Shown piece by piece: positions 13,267-25,200 of a DNA stretch of 64,000 nt. Position 1 is the first letter of the stretch, and each line of letters opens with the position of its first letter. The stretch is taken from the NCBI GenBank assembly GCA_013398955.1, contig VWPU01006254.1, positions 1-64,000 on the forward strand. Direction: 5' to 3'. Source of the stretch: Callaeas wilsoni. Lineage: Eukaryota > Chordata > Aves > Passeriformes > Callaeidae. A model generated the notes under the pieces. It was not told the origin of the DNA. It did not search any database and saw nothing but the letters and a program-made list of their open reading frames with translations. Both the position numbers and the translations under genes were made by a program.

Positions 13267-13515
13267 CATAGAATTATTTAGGTTGGAAAGGACCTTTAAA
13301 ATCGAGTCAAATCTTTTGCCCTGCACTGCCCAGGCCACCACTAAACCATGTCCTTAAGAGCCACATCCACAGGTCTTGTGAATACCCCCAGGGATGGATA
13401 CTCCACCCCTTGCCTGAGCAGCCTATTCCAATGCTTGGTAACCTTTTGGTGAAGAAATTTTTTCTAATATCCAACCTAAACCTCTCCTGGGGCTACTTGG
13501 GGCCATTTCCTCAAA
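13267..13515 (-). mobile_element. CR1 LINE 3'-end fragment
   Basis: Read on the plus strand it begins with CATAGAATTATTTAGGTTGG and continues with a GGAAAGGACC block, a CATCC-rich middle, CAGGGATGG, AGCCTATTCCAATG and a TCTAATATCCAACCTAAACC segment. This is the reverse complement of the well-known 3' region of avian CR1 retrotransposons, whose terminal ATTCTATG octamer repeat appears here as CATAGAAT. The copy is 5'-truncated as is usual for CR1, about 250 bases, non-coding and diverged. CR1 copies normally lack target duplications. Confidence 0.88.
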
Positions 13516-14939
13516 CAAGATGATTTTATAAATCCATGAGTTCTTTAAGTGCTTTAGAACAGTACTTTAGTCAATTGGGATATTATTTAACCACATAAAA
13601 ACTATTTTTTGTGGTTTTCAACACCCTTTATATTATGATTAACTTTTGTTTTTTTTTTTTCTGTGCAGAAAAGATGACCGTTATGAAAAATGAAGCAGAA
13701 AATGGATATATCATCCTTGCTATATTGTATAATTGTTACAGAGAAAATTTACTACAATTTTTTTACAATTGATTTGAACAATTGTTCTTAAATTGACATA
13801 CACTAAGTGCATGAACTGCCCCTGATTAGCCAGTACTTTTGCTTAAGCTTTAGTTATTCAGCTGTGGTTTGCATATACAGAAAATCTTTCAATACTTGAT
13901 TATAAAAAATCACAAATGAAAATTCATTACCTAATAGAATGGCAGCAGGAGGTCTATTCACAATTTCCTGACACGTTTTCTTCCTTATGACAGGAAAAGC
14001 CAAGACTGTACAAAACAATTAAATAAATTGAACATAAAGGTAGGCATAGATATAGATATAGATATAGCTATAGATATAGATACGAGGTACAGGTGTGGCA
14101 TTTGCCTCTTAATACTGTGTGAAAAGGTGATAAAACCTTTTGTGCTGCTTGCATACTCTAGACTGCACTCTGTGGTTTACCACATATGGTTTAATAAACT
14201 GAAAATGGATTTGACACATGCATTTTGATGAGGATGAGTGTCCACGATTCAAATAAAGTCAAAGGTGTTCCTAGCAAAGCCCTCTGGATTTACCTCAACT
14301 GCAGCAAGAGGGAGCTTGGAAGCCTGAAACACAGGCTGTAACAGAATCAGAGTGGTAACAATTGCTGATGGACCTTTCCTTTGTCAAACTTAAGTATTTT
14401 GCTTCAGCTTTGTGGTTTTCTAGAATCTTCTTGCATTAAGCTCCACAATATATTTGAACGCTGTTTAAAGCAGTATTTGTCTCACTGTGATCATATTTAT
14501 GTGATGATGTATTTTCACATCCTTTCAAGGCTGAATCCTATCGCTAATATTGATTTCTGCTCTCTGGAATACTTTTTTAGACTGAATGTGCCATTTCGAG
14601 CTACCAAGTGCTGTGCTTCCATGAATAATTGTGCTCCTATGAGTTCAGAATGACTTTACAGAATGAGTTTGAGATTAGTACTCCAGAGATTTAAATATTT
14701 GTTCCAGGGTTGACATTGCTACCTGCAGGCTCACCACATGGAGTAGCGTGTTCTTACCTATTTTCTCTGCAGTGCTATTACCTCTAAAAAATCTGGGCTT
14801 TGAGATTTTTTCTCATTTGTGTTTACTTCCCCTGTGAGCTTCCTGAGCTGCTAGATTAACAGTTTAAACAGTTTAATTAATAGTTTTTAAATGATAAATA
14901 GTTTTCTTAGGCACTGTAAGCACACTCAGGTTCCGTCAA
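13516..14939. other. Upstream flank of the CpG island, no gene recognised
   Basis: AT-rich intergenic sequence between the CR1 fragment and the VPS13C promoter. Apart from the hexanucleotide repeat at 14047-14082 nothing recognisable is present. Confidence 0.5.
14047..14082. repeat. (GATATA)n hexanucleotide microsatellite
   Basis: Six units of a GATATA/AGATAT motif with one C interruption (GATATAGCTATAGATATA). Confidence 0.88.
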
Positions 14940-16250
14940 TCGCAGGTGAACTGACGTGAACAATTCCCCTTGGGACGGCATCAGCACCGGCAGGGCCCCA
15001 AATGCGGCCCCATCGGCGAACGGGCGGTACCCGAGCGGCTTTCGGCGGGAACCGCTTGAGGGGAAACTGAGGGCCTCTAGGCCAGGCGCCTTCCCCGCAC
15101 CCCCGTCAGCCTCCAGTCCAACCCGCACGGCTCTCTGGGGATACTGAGGAGCCGAGGCGCGATGCTGGTGACGAGACGGTGCCTGCGGGTGAGAAGCCGG
15201 GGCCCGGTGCCGGTGACAGCACGGTGTCTGCAGCTGCTCCTCCCTCACGCGGTCTCTTCGCCCCGCGAAGCGCCAGAGGAGCCGCGGCTGCGGCCCCGCG
15301 CCGCACGGGGGCGCCATGTGCCACCGCGCTGACCCCGCAACGCCCCGCGCGCTCGTTCGGCCCCGCGGCTCTGAGCGCCGGCGGCAGGTTCGGGATTCCC
15401 CGCTTCGGCCCGGGGTCTGTTCGTCCCGACGCTGCCGCCACTCAGAGCCCTTCCCACAACCCCCGCCTCCGCACCCCGGCAGGCTCTGGGCTGCGCCCCG
15501 CCCCGTCAGCTGACTGCCGGGGGCGCGCCCGCGCTGGGTCACGCCGCGCTCGCCGCGCGCTCTCCTGCGCTCCGCTACCTTCTCAGTAGGTGCCGGCCGC
15601 TGAGGGGCCGTCTACGCCATGGTGCTGGAATCCGTGGTGGCGGATCTGCTGAACCGCTTCCTGGGCGACTATGTGGAGAACCTGAACAAATCTCAGCTGA
15701 AGCTAGGCATATGGGGGGGTAAGGAGCCCCTTCCTTCTGCCGACCCGTGTCCGGCGGGCCGCCGGAATCACTGGGGACAGGGAGCGAGTCTTGCTGGCTG
15801 CATTTACCCTATGGGTGGTTCGTGCGCCGTGGGACCGCCGACCCCTCTGAGGCGCGGGCGGTGGGTTTGCGGCCCCCTGTGAACAGCGGGCGAGTTCCGG
15901 GGCCGCGGCCGCAGACGTCCCCACTCCCTTGGAGAACCGTCGGTCGTTGTGTGCCTGTGGTCTCTGGCACGCCCTCCCTCGCGTCGGTCTGTGGGGCGGG
16001 GACACGGGCGCACGGCGCTGGCCTCGGAGCGCTTCGAGGGATGAAACCGCCGACATCGATAAACCCCCGTATTTTTTCTCCTATTCCTTCTCTTGGGTGC
16101 TGGGTGGAAGCACGAGGGTGCTGTTGGATCTGTGGGCGGGCTCATGCCGCAGGGCCCTGGGTGACGGGAGCGCTGGGTGCCGGGTGCAGCTATGGGATGC
16201 TTGGGGAGCCGTGTCTTTCAGTTATCGGTGTAAATAATACGTGTTGAACA
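14940..16250 (+). promoter_or_regulatory. VPS13C: CpG island promoter and 5' UTR of VPS13C
   Basis: About 1.3 kb of GC-rich, CpG-dense sequence brackets the first coding exon and stands out sharply from AT-rich sequence on both sides. There is no TATA box near the start codon. A GC box GCCCCGCCCC is at 15494-15503 and GGGGCGGGG at 15993-16001 in the first intron; a CRE-like TGACGTGA is at 14952-14959. The initiation codon has a strong context (GCCATGG, 15616-15622). This fits a broadly expressed housekeeping promoter. The transcription start cannot be fixed from sequence; it should lie within the few hundred bases before 15619. Long open frames on both strands here are a by-product of GC richness. 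Confidence 0.85.
15619..15718 (+). CDS. VPS13C: VPS13C exon 1 (coding part)
   Basis: Residues 1-33 plus one base of codon 34. Amphipathic start of the chorein domain ([15 protein letters not shown]). The ATG was chosen for its family-conserved N-terminus and GCCATGG context. Donor GTAAGG. The upstream UTR portion of this exon is not delimited. Confidence 0.95.
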
Positions 16251-19200
16251 ACCGGGATAGTGGAGGTACGTGGAGTAGCTGTTCTCGGTGAATGTATCAA
16301 AACACTTCCGTTCGCTACTCTGTAGTCATGCAGAAATCCGGTTGAAGTACTGCCTAGGGAAGCTGGCTGGTTTAGGTGCCTTCCGTAGGTAGGTCATCAC
16401 CTTGTTTTTACTCTTGTCATGGTTCTACGTATTTTAACATTTATGCAATATTAGTACCTATACTTCAAATGGAATATAGCTCTAAGGAATCTGGCATTAA
16501 AACACTAAGAGATATATTATATGGGCTTTCCTTGGGTATAATTCTCTGCCAGTGTTTCATTTAGAATCTTATTATGTTGTCTGCGTCAGGAAAAGTTAAT
16601 GTGTTTGTGAAAATAGGCATGTGTTCTTGTGTCTCTGTGATTCATGATTTTTCTTTTATGTGAAATCATGAAAAACAAGATACCATTTTCCAAGTCTACC
16701 CTACGTTGATAGAACTGCAGTTGTCATTCACAACTAAGTGAATGATAAGAAAGACTTCCTATTATTGTGGGTATATTTAATAGAGTAGAAACATGTAGAC
16801 ATCTAAGGTGGTGATGTCTTTATCATCTCTTCCAACTGAAATTTTGTCTATAACCCATGTTTAGTGGCTCTTACAAATTATACATTTATTGTGCTGTTCT
16901 GTAACTGGAATAAGCTTTTTAGGTTTTATTCATAAGTACTTGGGAGGGTTGTGGTTGTGTTCCTTTTTCTAACATAATACTTGAAGTAATTTTTTCTCTA
17001 CTTCTCTCTTTCTTCTGAACAGGTAATGTGGCACTTGACAATTTACAGATAAAGGAGAATGCATTAGTAAGTATCCTAATAACTTCAAATTGGTTTTATG
17101 GGTCTAAAGACTGAGACTTATGATAAAATATTGATCACTGTAATCTCACAAAAGGATACACTGTGTTCTTTTTTACTGGTTATTGGAAGTAAGTTCTTGG
17201 TTAACTGCTTCTAATTTTGCTCATTTTACTGGGACAGAGAAAGAAATGACGCTGTGTTTGAAAAACAAGAAGTAATTTGCATTAAGTTCCCATACTCTTG
17301 TATGGAAAAACAAATGACTTGGCTAATTTTCGTGTTCTTTAATTTGGCTATTGGACATCTGTACTGCTGGGAGAATCTTGCTCCAAAATTTAGTGTCTTT
17401 CAACTTCACTAAAGAAAATTGTTACTCTTCTGTGCATTGAAAACACATTGGATCTTTATATAACCTGATCACTGGCTTCTCTTTGTTATTCTAAAGTTTC
17501 ATATTTTACTTGTCCATTTCATCCATTCCTGATAGCTTTGTTGTACTTCAAATCTGTTGCTACAAATATCTTCATATCTAGTAGATAAGAAAGGAAGGAA
17601 GTATTACTTTCTACACGCCTTTCCTTCTTATGGGGATTGATTCAGATTCCAGCAGTTCAGACACAGAAAAATGCAAAGTCGTGTATGTGACAGACCAGAC
17701 CTGAGAGTGAGGCAAGACGAAGTCAAGAACATAAAATAAGGGATGGTTCTGACAGCTTTACAACTGCAATGTGTTAGATTTCCATACAAAAATAAGTAAA
17801 GGAAGGTCAATATTGAACACTACTTTTAGAAAAGTAGTCTACACTTTCTTGAAAAAGAAGGGATCAAAGGAATATGATATGGTCCAATTTTTCTCTTTTT
17901 TCCTCTCGTTTGCCTGTCTGCTGCTATCTTGTTTTCCTTCTAAGGTTTTCCGCTAGGAAAGAAGTAGCTTTTAATTTCTGTATGTAAAAACAGTACTTCG
18001 CAAATGTAATTTAAATTTATTTATTTGATTTCAGTTAGTTCTTCTGTTTAATACTTTATTTCTGTCATTTACAGAGTGAACTGGATGTACCTTTTAGAAT
18101 AAAAGTTGGTCAGATAGGTAAGTTTTAGTTCCAATATGAGTATTGCAATGGAAATTTTAATATAGGCTGTAAGGTCAGTCTTGCCCCTGGATTAGTTTTA
18201 TCGAGCTTTCTTAAGTGTAATTATACTCACTGTTGGAACCGGCATAGAAATTCAACATGACTGCCATCGACGTTATCTGGCAAACCCTGTTTGTGTAACT
18301 TTACAGGTTGGTATGAAAAACACGTCTGAGAGGTTCTTCCCGGAGACATGAATCATCAAGGGAGCTGTTTAGTATAGATGGAATATGTGTTGTTCTTTAA
18401 AGGACTGATTAGGACTATGAAGAATTTAAGTTAAATTCCTGAAACTGACCAATATGCCAAAGGTTTAGGAACTCTTAGATTTATTTTTTTTTTCTGCAAA
18501 TTCCTTTCCTTGGAGGTCAGCATTGCTTTTTCACATGAAACATTTGTAGGAGATATATATGTGTTGTATTTTTTCTTCTACTTCCTGAGAAAATCATATT
18601 CATCCCAGTGAATTGAACTTCAGTCATGATCTCAGGTTTCGATTTAAAGTATTCTGACTCAGACTGCAACTTTTTGCTTAAAACTATGGGTTATGTTTCC
18701 TCTGCATGTGTTTTATCACTTTAAGGGCTTTATAAAATGTTCATGCCCATATGGTTTTTCCTAACCTTCTAAGGTGTTCAGGACATCAAGATACAGGACT
18801 AGTGCTCTTCAGTGCCTAAGGTGTTCTTTGGACTAGGCACAGTGGACATGTTTGTTTTGTTGTAACTTTATCTGCTTTGTTTAGATAAACTTACTCTGAA
18901 GATTCCTTGGAAGAATCTCTATGGGGAGGCAGTTGTTGCAACTCTAGAAGGCTTGTATCTTCTGATAGTTCCTGGAGCAAGTATGTAAACTTCTCAGCAA
19001 CAGTTAAATAATGGAAGAGAAAAATATCTAAGGGTACCATGTAATTGAGTCTATAATAGCAAGTAGTTCATGTAAGCCAACATTTTTACCTTCTGCTCCC
19101 TCAGGGGAATTTCTAGACAAATGCTGGCAAGTTAGTAGAAAAAGGGGGGAGGAAACAGCACCTGTTGCTTTTGTGGAGGTCCTTGGTTGTATCCATTCCA

Positions 19201-22200
19201 AGTCAATCCAACAGCTAAGTTTCCTCTAAAACATGCTTATCCTGATTCCAGCTTTGTGGCATGGTTTAGATCTTTAGCTGTTTATCTGCTTCTAAATGAT
19301 AACAGTCAAAGGTAATAATTCCATTAGTACTGTTTGTAGGGAGACGGAAAAGGATCAAAGAACTTTATTAGTTTTCTCTGAAATCAGAACTTCTGGTATG
19401 ATGAGAAAGCTTGCAAGTTCCTAGAGCATGAAATGTATGTATAGAAGAACTTAAAGACCTGTTTTACATTGCACAGACCACGCTTAGGAGTCTGAATTTC
19501 CACAGAAAAATTCTCCTGTGAAATAATGCATTATTGTGTAAAAACAAATTTTGGAGGCTGGCTGCAGTGTTCAGCAATGAAAAAAGAATAGCCTTTCTCT
19601 CAAACAAGGTGTTTTGCCACATGATGTTGTATATGGTGTGCATTGCTTGATAATGCATTTATATAACTTGAGGTTTAGGATTAAGGCTCTCCCAACTTGG
19701 CTTACAGGTGTTAATTATGATGCAGAGAAGGAGGAAAAATACTTGCAGGATAATAAACAAAAGGAACTGGCAAGAATTGAGGAAGCCTTGCAGAAAGCAG
19801 CAGAAAAAGGTACTGAGTTAATAATGCAAATCTCCATTGGAATTTGAGGACTTAGGCTGTGCTGTGAAAGAAAAGTCCTGGTTTCTAATTGACTTAATAA
19901 ATTTTGTTTTTTGGAGTGTCTGGCTGATCTTACTACAGTGCTTTGAAAAGCTTTTTTACTCTAAAGCTTGAAAGAAATGTTATTTGTTTGTTTACCATTC
20001 ATTTATCCTGTCAGCTTCCATGGGAAATGGGAATTTATTCATCTGGTATGTCTTTTCTTTTTTCCCTTGGTGGTCTAGGGGAACAGGACCATATAGAACA
20101 ATAGAAAGTGCATTGCGTGAGGGTAATGTTACCGTGCTTTAGCATTAGTTAGATGTTTAACTGTGTATTTCAGAGGTGCATGTGGTAGGTTGTTCTTTGC
20201 TGAAAGGAACCTTTAAGGGGAACAGTAAGGCTTGTAAACTTTTACTGCAATGAAAGTGCTTTTCTTTCAGTTTCTGCTGTGCTTTTATGATGTTCTGAGT
20301 TTGGACTGGTTTGAGTAATTAGACTCTTGTGAGCAGGAAATAATTTACAACACAACAAAACAATTGAGCATGAACATAGGAAACTTAAACTTTTGCTCTA
20401 GGTCATAAAATGTGTTAAGCTCAATTATAGGTTAAAATTGATCATTTAAGTCCTGTTAACTTGTTTTGTGGTGGTGATATTTTTTTCTTGCTGTTGTTTG
20501 CTTGTATTGTCATAACCAATACCTTTAATAAAATTATGGTATCAGTTAGACTTGTTTGGACAGAAACCAAGCTCAGAACCAATGACGGGTAACTACATGT
20601 GTTGGAGGAAAAAGTTATCACTGAAGTTTTTGTCTGAATTGAGACCTGTTTGTTGGCTTGTGTAATGGTTCTTAAGATGCATTTCTAGGATACTTAAAAT
20701 GCTGCAACTCATGGAAAAGTTACTGAGAAAGAGATAATGCTTTCAACACATGGAAAAAAGATAGTTTGGTTGTAATCCCTTTGCTTATTTAATTCTCCAG
20801 TTACAGGAGAATCTGTGGCCTTTTTCCTGCTCTATTAGTTTGAGAGGTACATGTGCAGTTTCCTTCAAACAGCAATATGATAATCTGGCTGAAATGAAGA
20901 AAGGAGCTTTGTTTTATTTCTTATCTTTAATATGCCAGAAAATATATGAGGGCTAAGACAACTTCAGTGAATAAATTTTGCAGCCATTACTTGATACTGG
21001 GGTGAAGGAATTTTGGTAGAGGTTTAACCTCAGTTATGTAGCACTTGTATCCTGTACAGCAGCAGTGTTTCACCCAATGCTCTTTGCACCAGTAGCAATA
21101 GGATGAAAGGATAGTGTAATAAGATGAATTTAACCTAAGGGGTACTGCTTGAGGAATTCCAGCTCTGGAACTTCATGGATTTAAGAGTGAGTCTGTGCAC
21201 CTCTGGCCGTTTTCTTCTTCAAAACAAACTTACTATTTTTTTTTGAAAAAAAATCCAGTGTTTGTAACGCTTTTGAAAAAAAATCATTATAGAAAATGAT
21301 ACCTTAGTAGCTCAAATGATTACATAAAGAACAAGAATTAGATTCAGTAATGTTTTGCAGTTTTAAACTTTAAGCCTTGAGAAGGAAGAGTGAGAGGAAC
21401 ATTTAAATTGGATTATTTTCAACTGTAACTTGAGATGTGCTGTTATTCTATGATCATATTTCAGTGGTAGCCATTTGTGTTTATGGTGCTGTACTAGAAT
21501 ATTGTACTCAAGAGGACTTGTGTAAGTCCTGCATGAGCAGATCCTTTCCTTTTGCTAGGTACAGGAATCTTGGAGCCCATGTTGCCCTACTGAACCATAA
21601 AATTCTAAGAAATTCAGCTCTCTCTCTCAGCTTTTAAGAGCACACTTCAGTAGCTGCTGAAAATCTAGGAAATATATTGAATAGAAAGTTGTCAGGGTTC
21701 ATGAATTCTCAGCTATATTTTCTTTTCTGATTAATACTTGATTTATATTAACGTGTTTAGAGTCTTGACTCAGTCCTTGGATTTAAGAGTATAGATAGTC
21801 CTGGAGATATTTTCTTTCAACATGCTATTCAAATATTGAGCAAAATGGTGACACGAGCTGATGAAACTATTTTCTTTTTCTAAGCTGTTACAATCTGTCT
21901 CTATCAAATATCATATATGGAGACCAGAGGCTGCAGGTCTGTTGCTGGTTACAAGAAAAAGTGTAAATTGCATTTTTTTCCTATGTAGGCAATCACTGAA
22001 ACTAGATATTCTGAAGTGACTTGGTCTGTCAGATACTGTAATGGTAATACTGCTGTGTCATACAAATTTGGTGAACTTAATATTAAATCAGGAGTTGATT
22101 TCCTTCTATTAAACCAAATGCATTTTTTTGATTACCTGCTGCCATGTGGACCAAGGCACTCATTCACAGGATTCCTTGTATGGGTTGGAGAGTCTGGTTT

Positions 22201-25200
22201 ACAAGGACACCAAGCCTGGTGGGTATGCATGGTTAGTTACGTTTTGCACATGCATGATGAGCAGGCAGTTTAGATTTTTAAAATTCCCCCTCTCCAAAGC
22301 AGGCAAATGTAGAATGAGAAAACAATACTGTTTGGTAAACATCCAATTATTGGTGGTTCTAGAAATAAGATTTTAATGAGTGTGGATTCAAGTGGAATCT
22401 TACAATGACTTAGTCCTCTTTTAATTGAGTGGCTGTTTCAGAAGATTAAGAGACCACTTAGATTTCCATCAGTCATGTTGAGCTCAAGAATGTTATAAAA
22501 TGCTGACAATGTTCTATAATTTTACAACATCATCTTTAGCTGTTTGGAGAGTAATTACCCTTACTTAATGTGTCTGGGCTTAAGATAATGGGAGTTCAGG
22601 CTGTCTTGAAACCACAGACAGACAAAATGACCTATAGCATATGGAAGGCATTAGCATGCTTTCCCATGCTTCTCTTTATTTACATTGCATTTAAGTTAGG
22701 CAAGGAAACAGCTTCTCTTAAAATTCAGAAGGACTATTTTTATGTTGTACGTGCTTTATTTTTAACTCTCTGAAACCTGATTTTCAGAAATTTGCGCTTG
22801 GCCAAAGTTTCTTGCTTGAGCTGTTATCTGAGCACAGGTTTAAAGTGAGCTTAAAAACACACATTTAGTTTCTCCATAGTAGTGGATGTGGGTGAAGAAG
22901 AGGAATATCCTGTTTCCTTAGTTTTGTCATACATGGGAGTAAAAGCCTGAGACCTACAAATTCAATAGTAAGTGAAGGAAGCTGTCCTTTTAAAGTAACC
23001 TTGATAAATGATTACTTGTACTGTTAAAAGGAACTATCCAAAATAAAATGTTTCTATTTGCCTAGTTTTTCCTTTTTATTATTTATGTAGTGACCACCCT
23101 ATCACCTTACCTGCAAGACAGGTTGAAATCTTGGCAGACAATTTCCCTCCTTTGTTTGAACAGGCCTGCAAATGATATCAAGTTGTTTCCCACAATTAAG
23201 TTAGGTACACTGTTATACTTGCTTCCTTCTTGCTTTAGTGAGATACACCCTTCTCATGCTTCAACCCCATAAAGATAAGCACAGGGAGCACTATTGCTGA
23301 GTTATTTTTGCTTAGGTGGCCAGAGGGGGTAAAGAAACAAGGCAACTCACCAAACTGGTTTTCTTTGGAATTGTGGAAAAGTACGAGCATCATTTAATTA
23401 ATGGAACTGTTGTAATTGTGTTGAAAGGGTTGTAATATGTGTGTAAATAATGGAATTTAATTTCGTGTAAAGCTTTTAGAATCATCGTTTTTGTATGTCT
23501 TTTTGTAATTGCTGGATTTGTTCTTTCAGAGTGCTTTCATACCATACTGTTGATTATCAAGAGAATCCTATCGAGGAGTGCTCTTTGTGTTTCCACATAC
23601 ATCTATATCTTAGCTCGAAGGTTATCCTTGTATGGTAGAAGCCTCTTCTGGATTTAAATTTTATGCTATGAGAAGTAGCTGATTGTTTCCTTAACACAGC
23701 TGCAATTCTTGAAAAGCTTTTAGTGAGACCTTCTAAGCAATTATGCTTTAAGAGAAACTAAACCTTCTTCCATATTTTCTTACACTTTCTTACATTTCTG
23801 CTTTACTAACTTAAATTTTATCCTTTTTCCAAAAAATTGCTTGCATTGCAAAAGGACGTAAGCGTAAAAAGTACAAAAAGCATTTTAAGAGACCCTTTAG
23901 AGGTCGTGATCACTCAAAAGGTGGGTAACAGTTACAGCTTTTAACTTTAAGACTTCTCTTTGCTTTTTGTTTGGATTAGTTTTTCCTAGGCTTGTCTGTC
24001 CATCCAATGAGACCTTTATCCTCCTGTTTAAAAGAGAGGATATAAATTGGAGAGAGCTCTTTTTGCTGTTTATCTATTCTCTGGATCCAGTGAGACTGAA
24101 GAGAGTCCTTTTTTCTCTTTACTTGGATAATTGTGCCTGTTCCTTCAACCTGAGCTATCTGTAAGATTTACAGCAGAACGTAAACTAGTGGCACTTCACT
24201 GTGACTGTTGGAAAAACTGCTTGTGCAAGTTACATCTGATTTTTGTCAGTTTCCAGTAGCAGGTAAAGAAAACCTAATACTGATGCTATAGCAGTAAACA
24301 GTCTTTTTCATCACCTTTTAGCTCTCTGTTCTAAATAACTGATTTAGTGCTAAGACATGCTTAAACAGGAATGAAATTGATGTTGTTCTCCAAGAGGATA
24401 ATCATTGTCTATAAACACCAAACCGTGCAGGTTTTCAGCATTAGCATGTGTCTGAGAATGGGTTGCCAATATCCCATGGGGTTGTATTGTTATATATTTG
24501 GTCTTGGAGGAAGCTACAGCTGTACACAGACTTGCAGTTGAAGAGAGAACCTTGTGGGGACCCAAGATAAGCTTTGCAAGGTATCAAACTGAAATTGCTG
24601 CTGGTAGCTGCATCTGGCAGCAAAAATGTTAATGAGTTCCTTGCACTTAAAGGTCATACAGCTTTGATAAGGACATCTGCTTTTTTTTTTTTTTTTTTTA
24701 AATCAGTTAATAGGAGGAAATGTGTGTTGCATGTAAAAGTGATACAATGTTTCTGTTTCTTCTGAGTTCCTGACTAATTTTTTTCAATTGAAATCAAATG
24801 CTCTTTTTGACTAAAACTGTGTTATATCATGTTCAATAGTGAAGTCTTTTCATTTTTAAGCAGACTTCCTGAACCTCTCAAAGCTTTTAAAGAAAATTTC
24901 TCATTCTTATAGCAAGATGTACAAAGTTAGATACCTGTGTTGTTCACTGTGCATTGTGTATGTAAAAAGTTAGAAACAGTTAAAGTAAGCAGATTCAAAA
25001 CCTGTAGTCCTTATTTTTCACTATAGCCGTGACTATTTCTTCAACTTCAGCCATCTGTAACATTTCCAACAAAAATGTATAAGCTTGGTAGGCTGATCAA
25101 TGGCATTTGCTGGAATAGCCACGTTGTAGGGAGGGTACTGAACACGATGTAGCCTATAAAGGTAGCTAGAGGACAAGCAGCTCACTCATCCAGCCATACT

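Noticed and set aside
14907..15589. Long overlapping open frames on both strands in the CpG island (up to 211 codons on the minus strand)
   Set aside because: GC-rich sequence lacks stops in all frames. The frames are rich in A, G, P and R with no domain, and overlap one another and the VPS13C promoter.
15703..16247. Open frames of 102-166 codons running from exon 1 into intron 1 on both strands
   Set aside because: They are CpG-island artefacts; the GTAAGG donor at 15719 and the match of exon 2 at 17023 define the real gene.
24681..24699. Poly-T run as the tail of a reverse-oriented retroposon
   Set aside because: No element body, internal promoter or flanking direct repeat is visible next to it.
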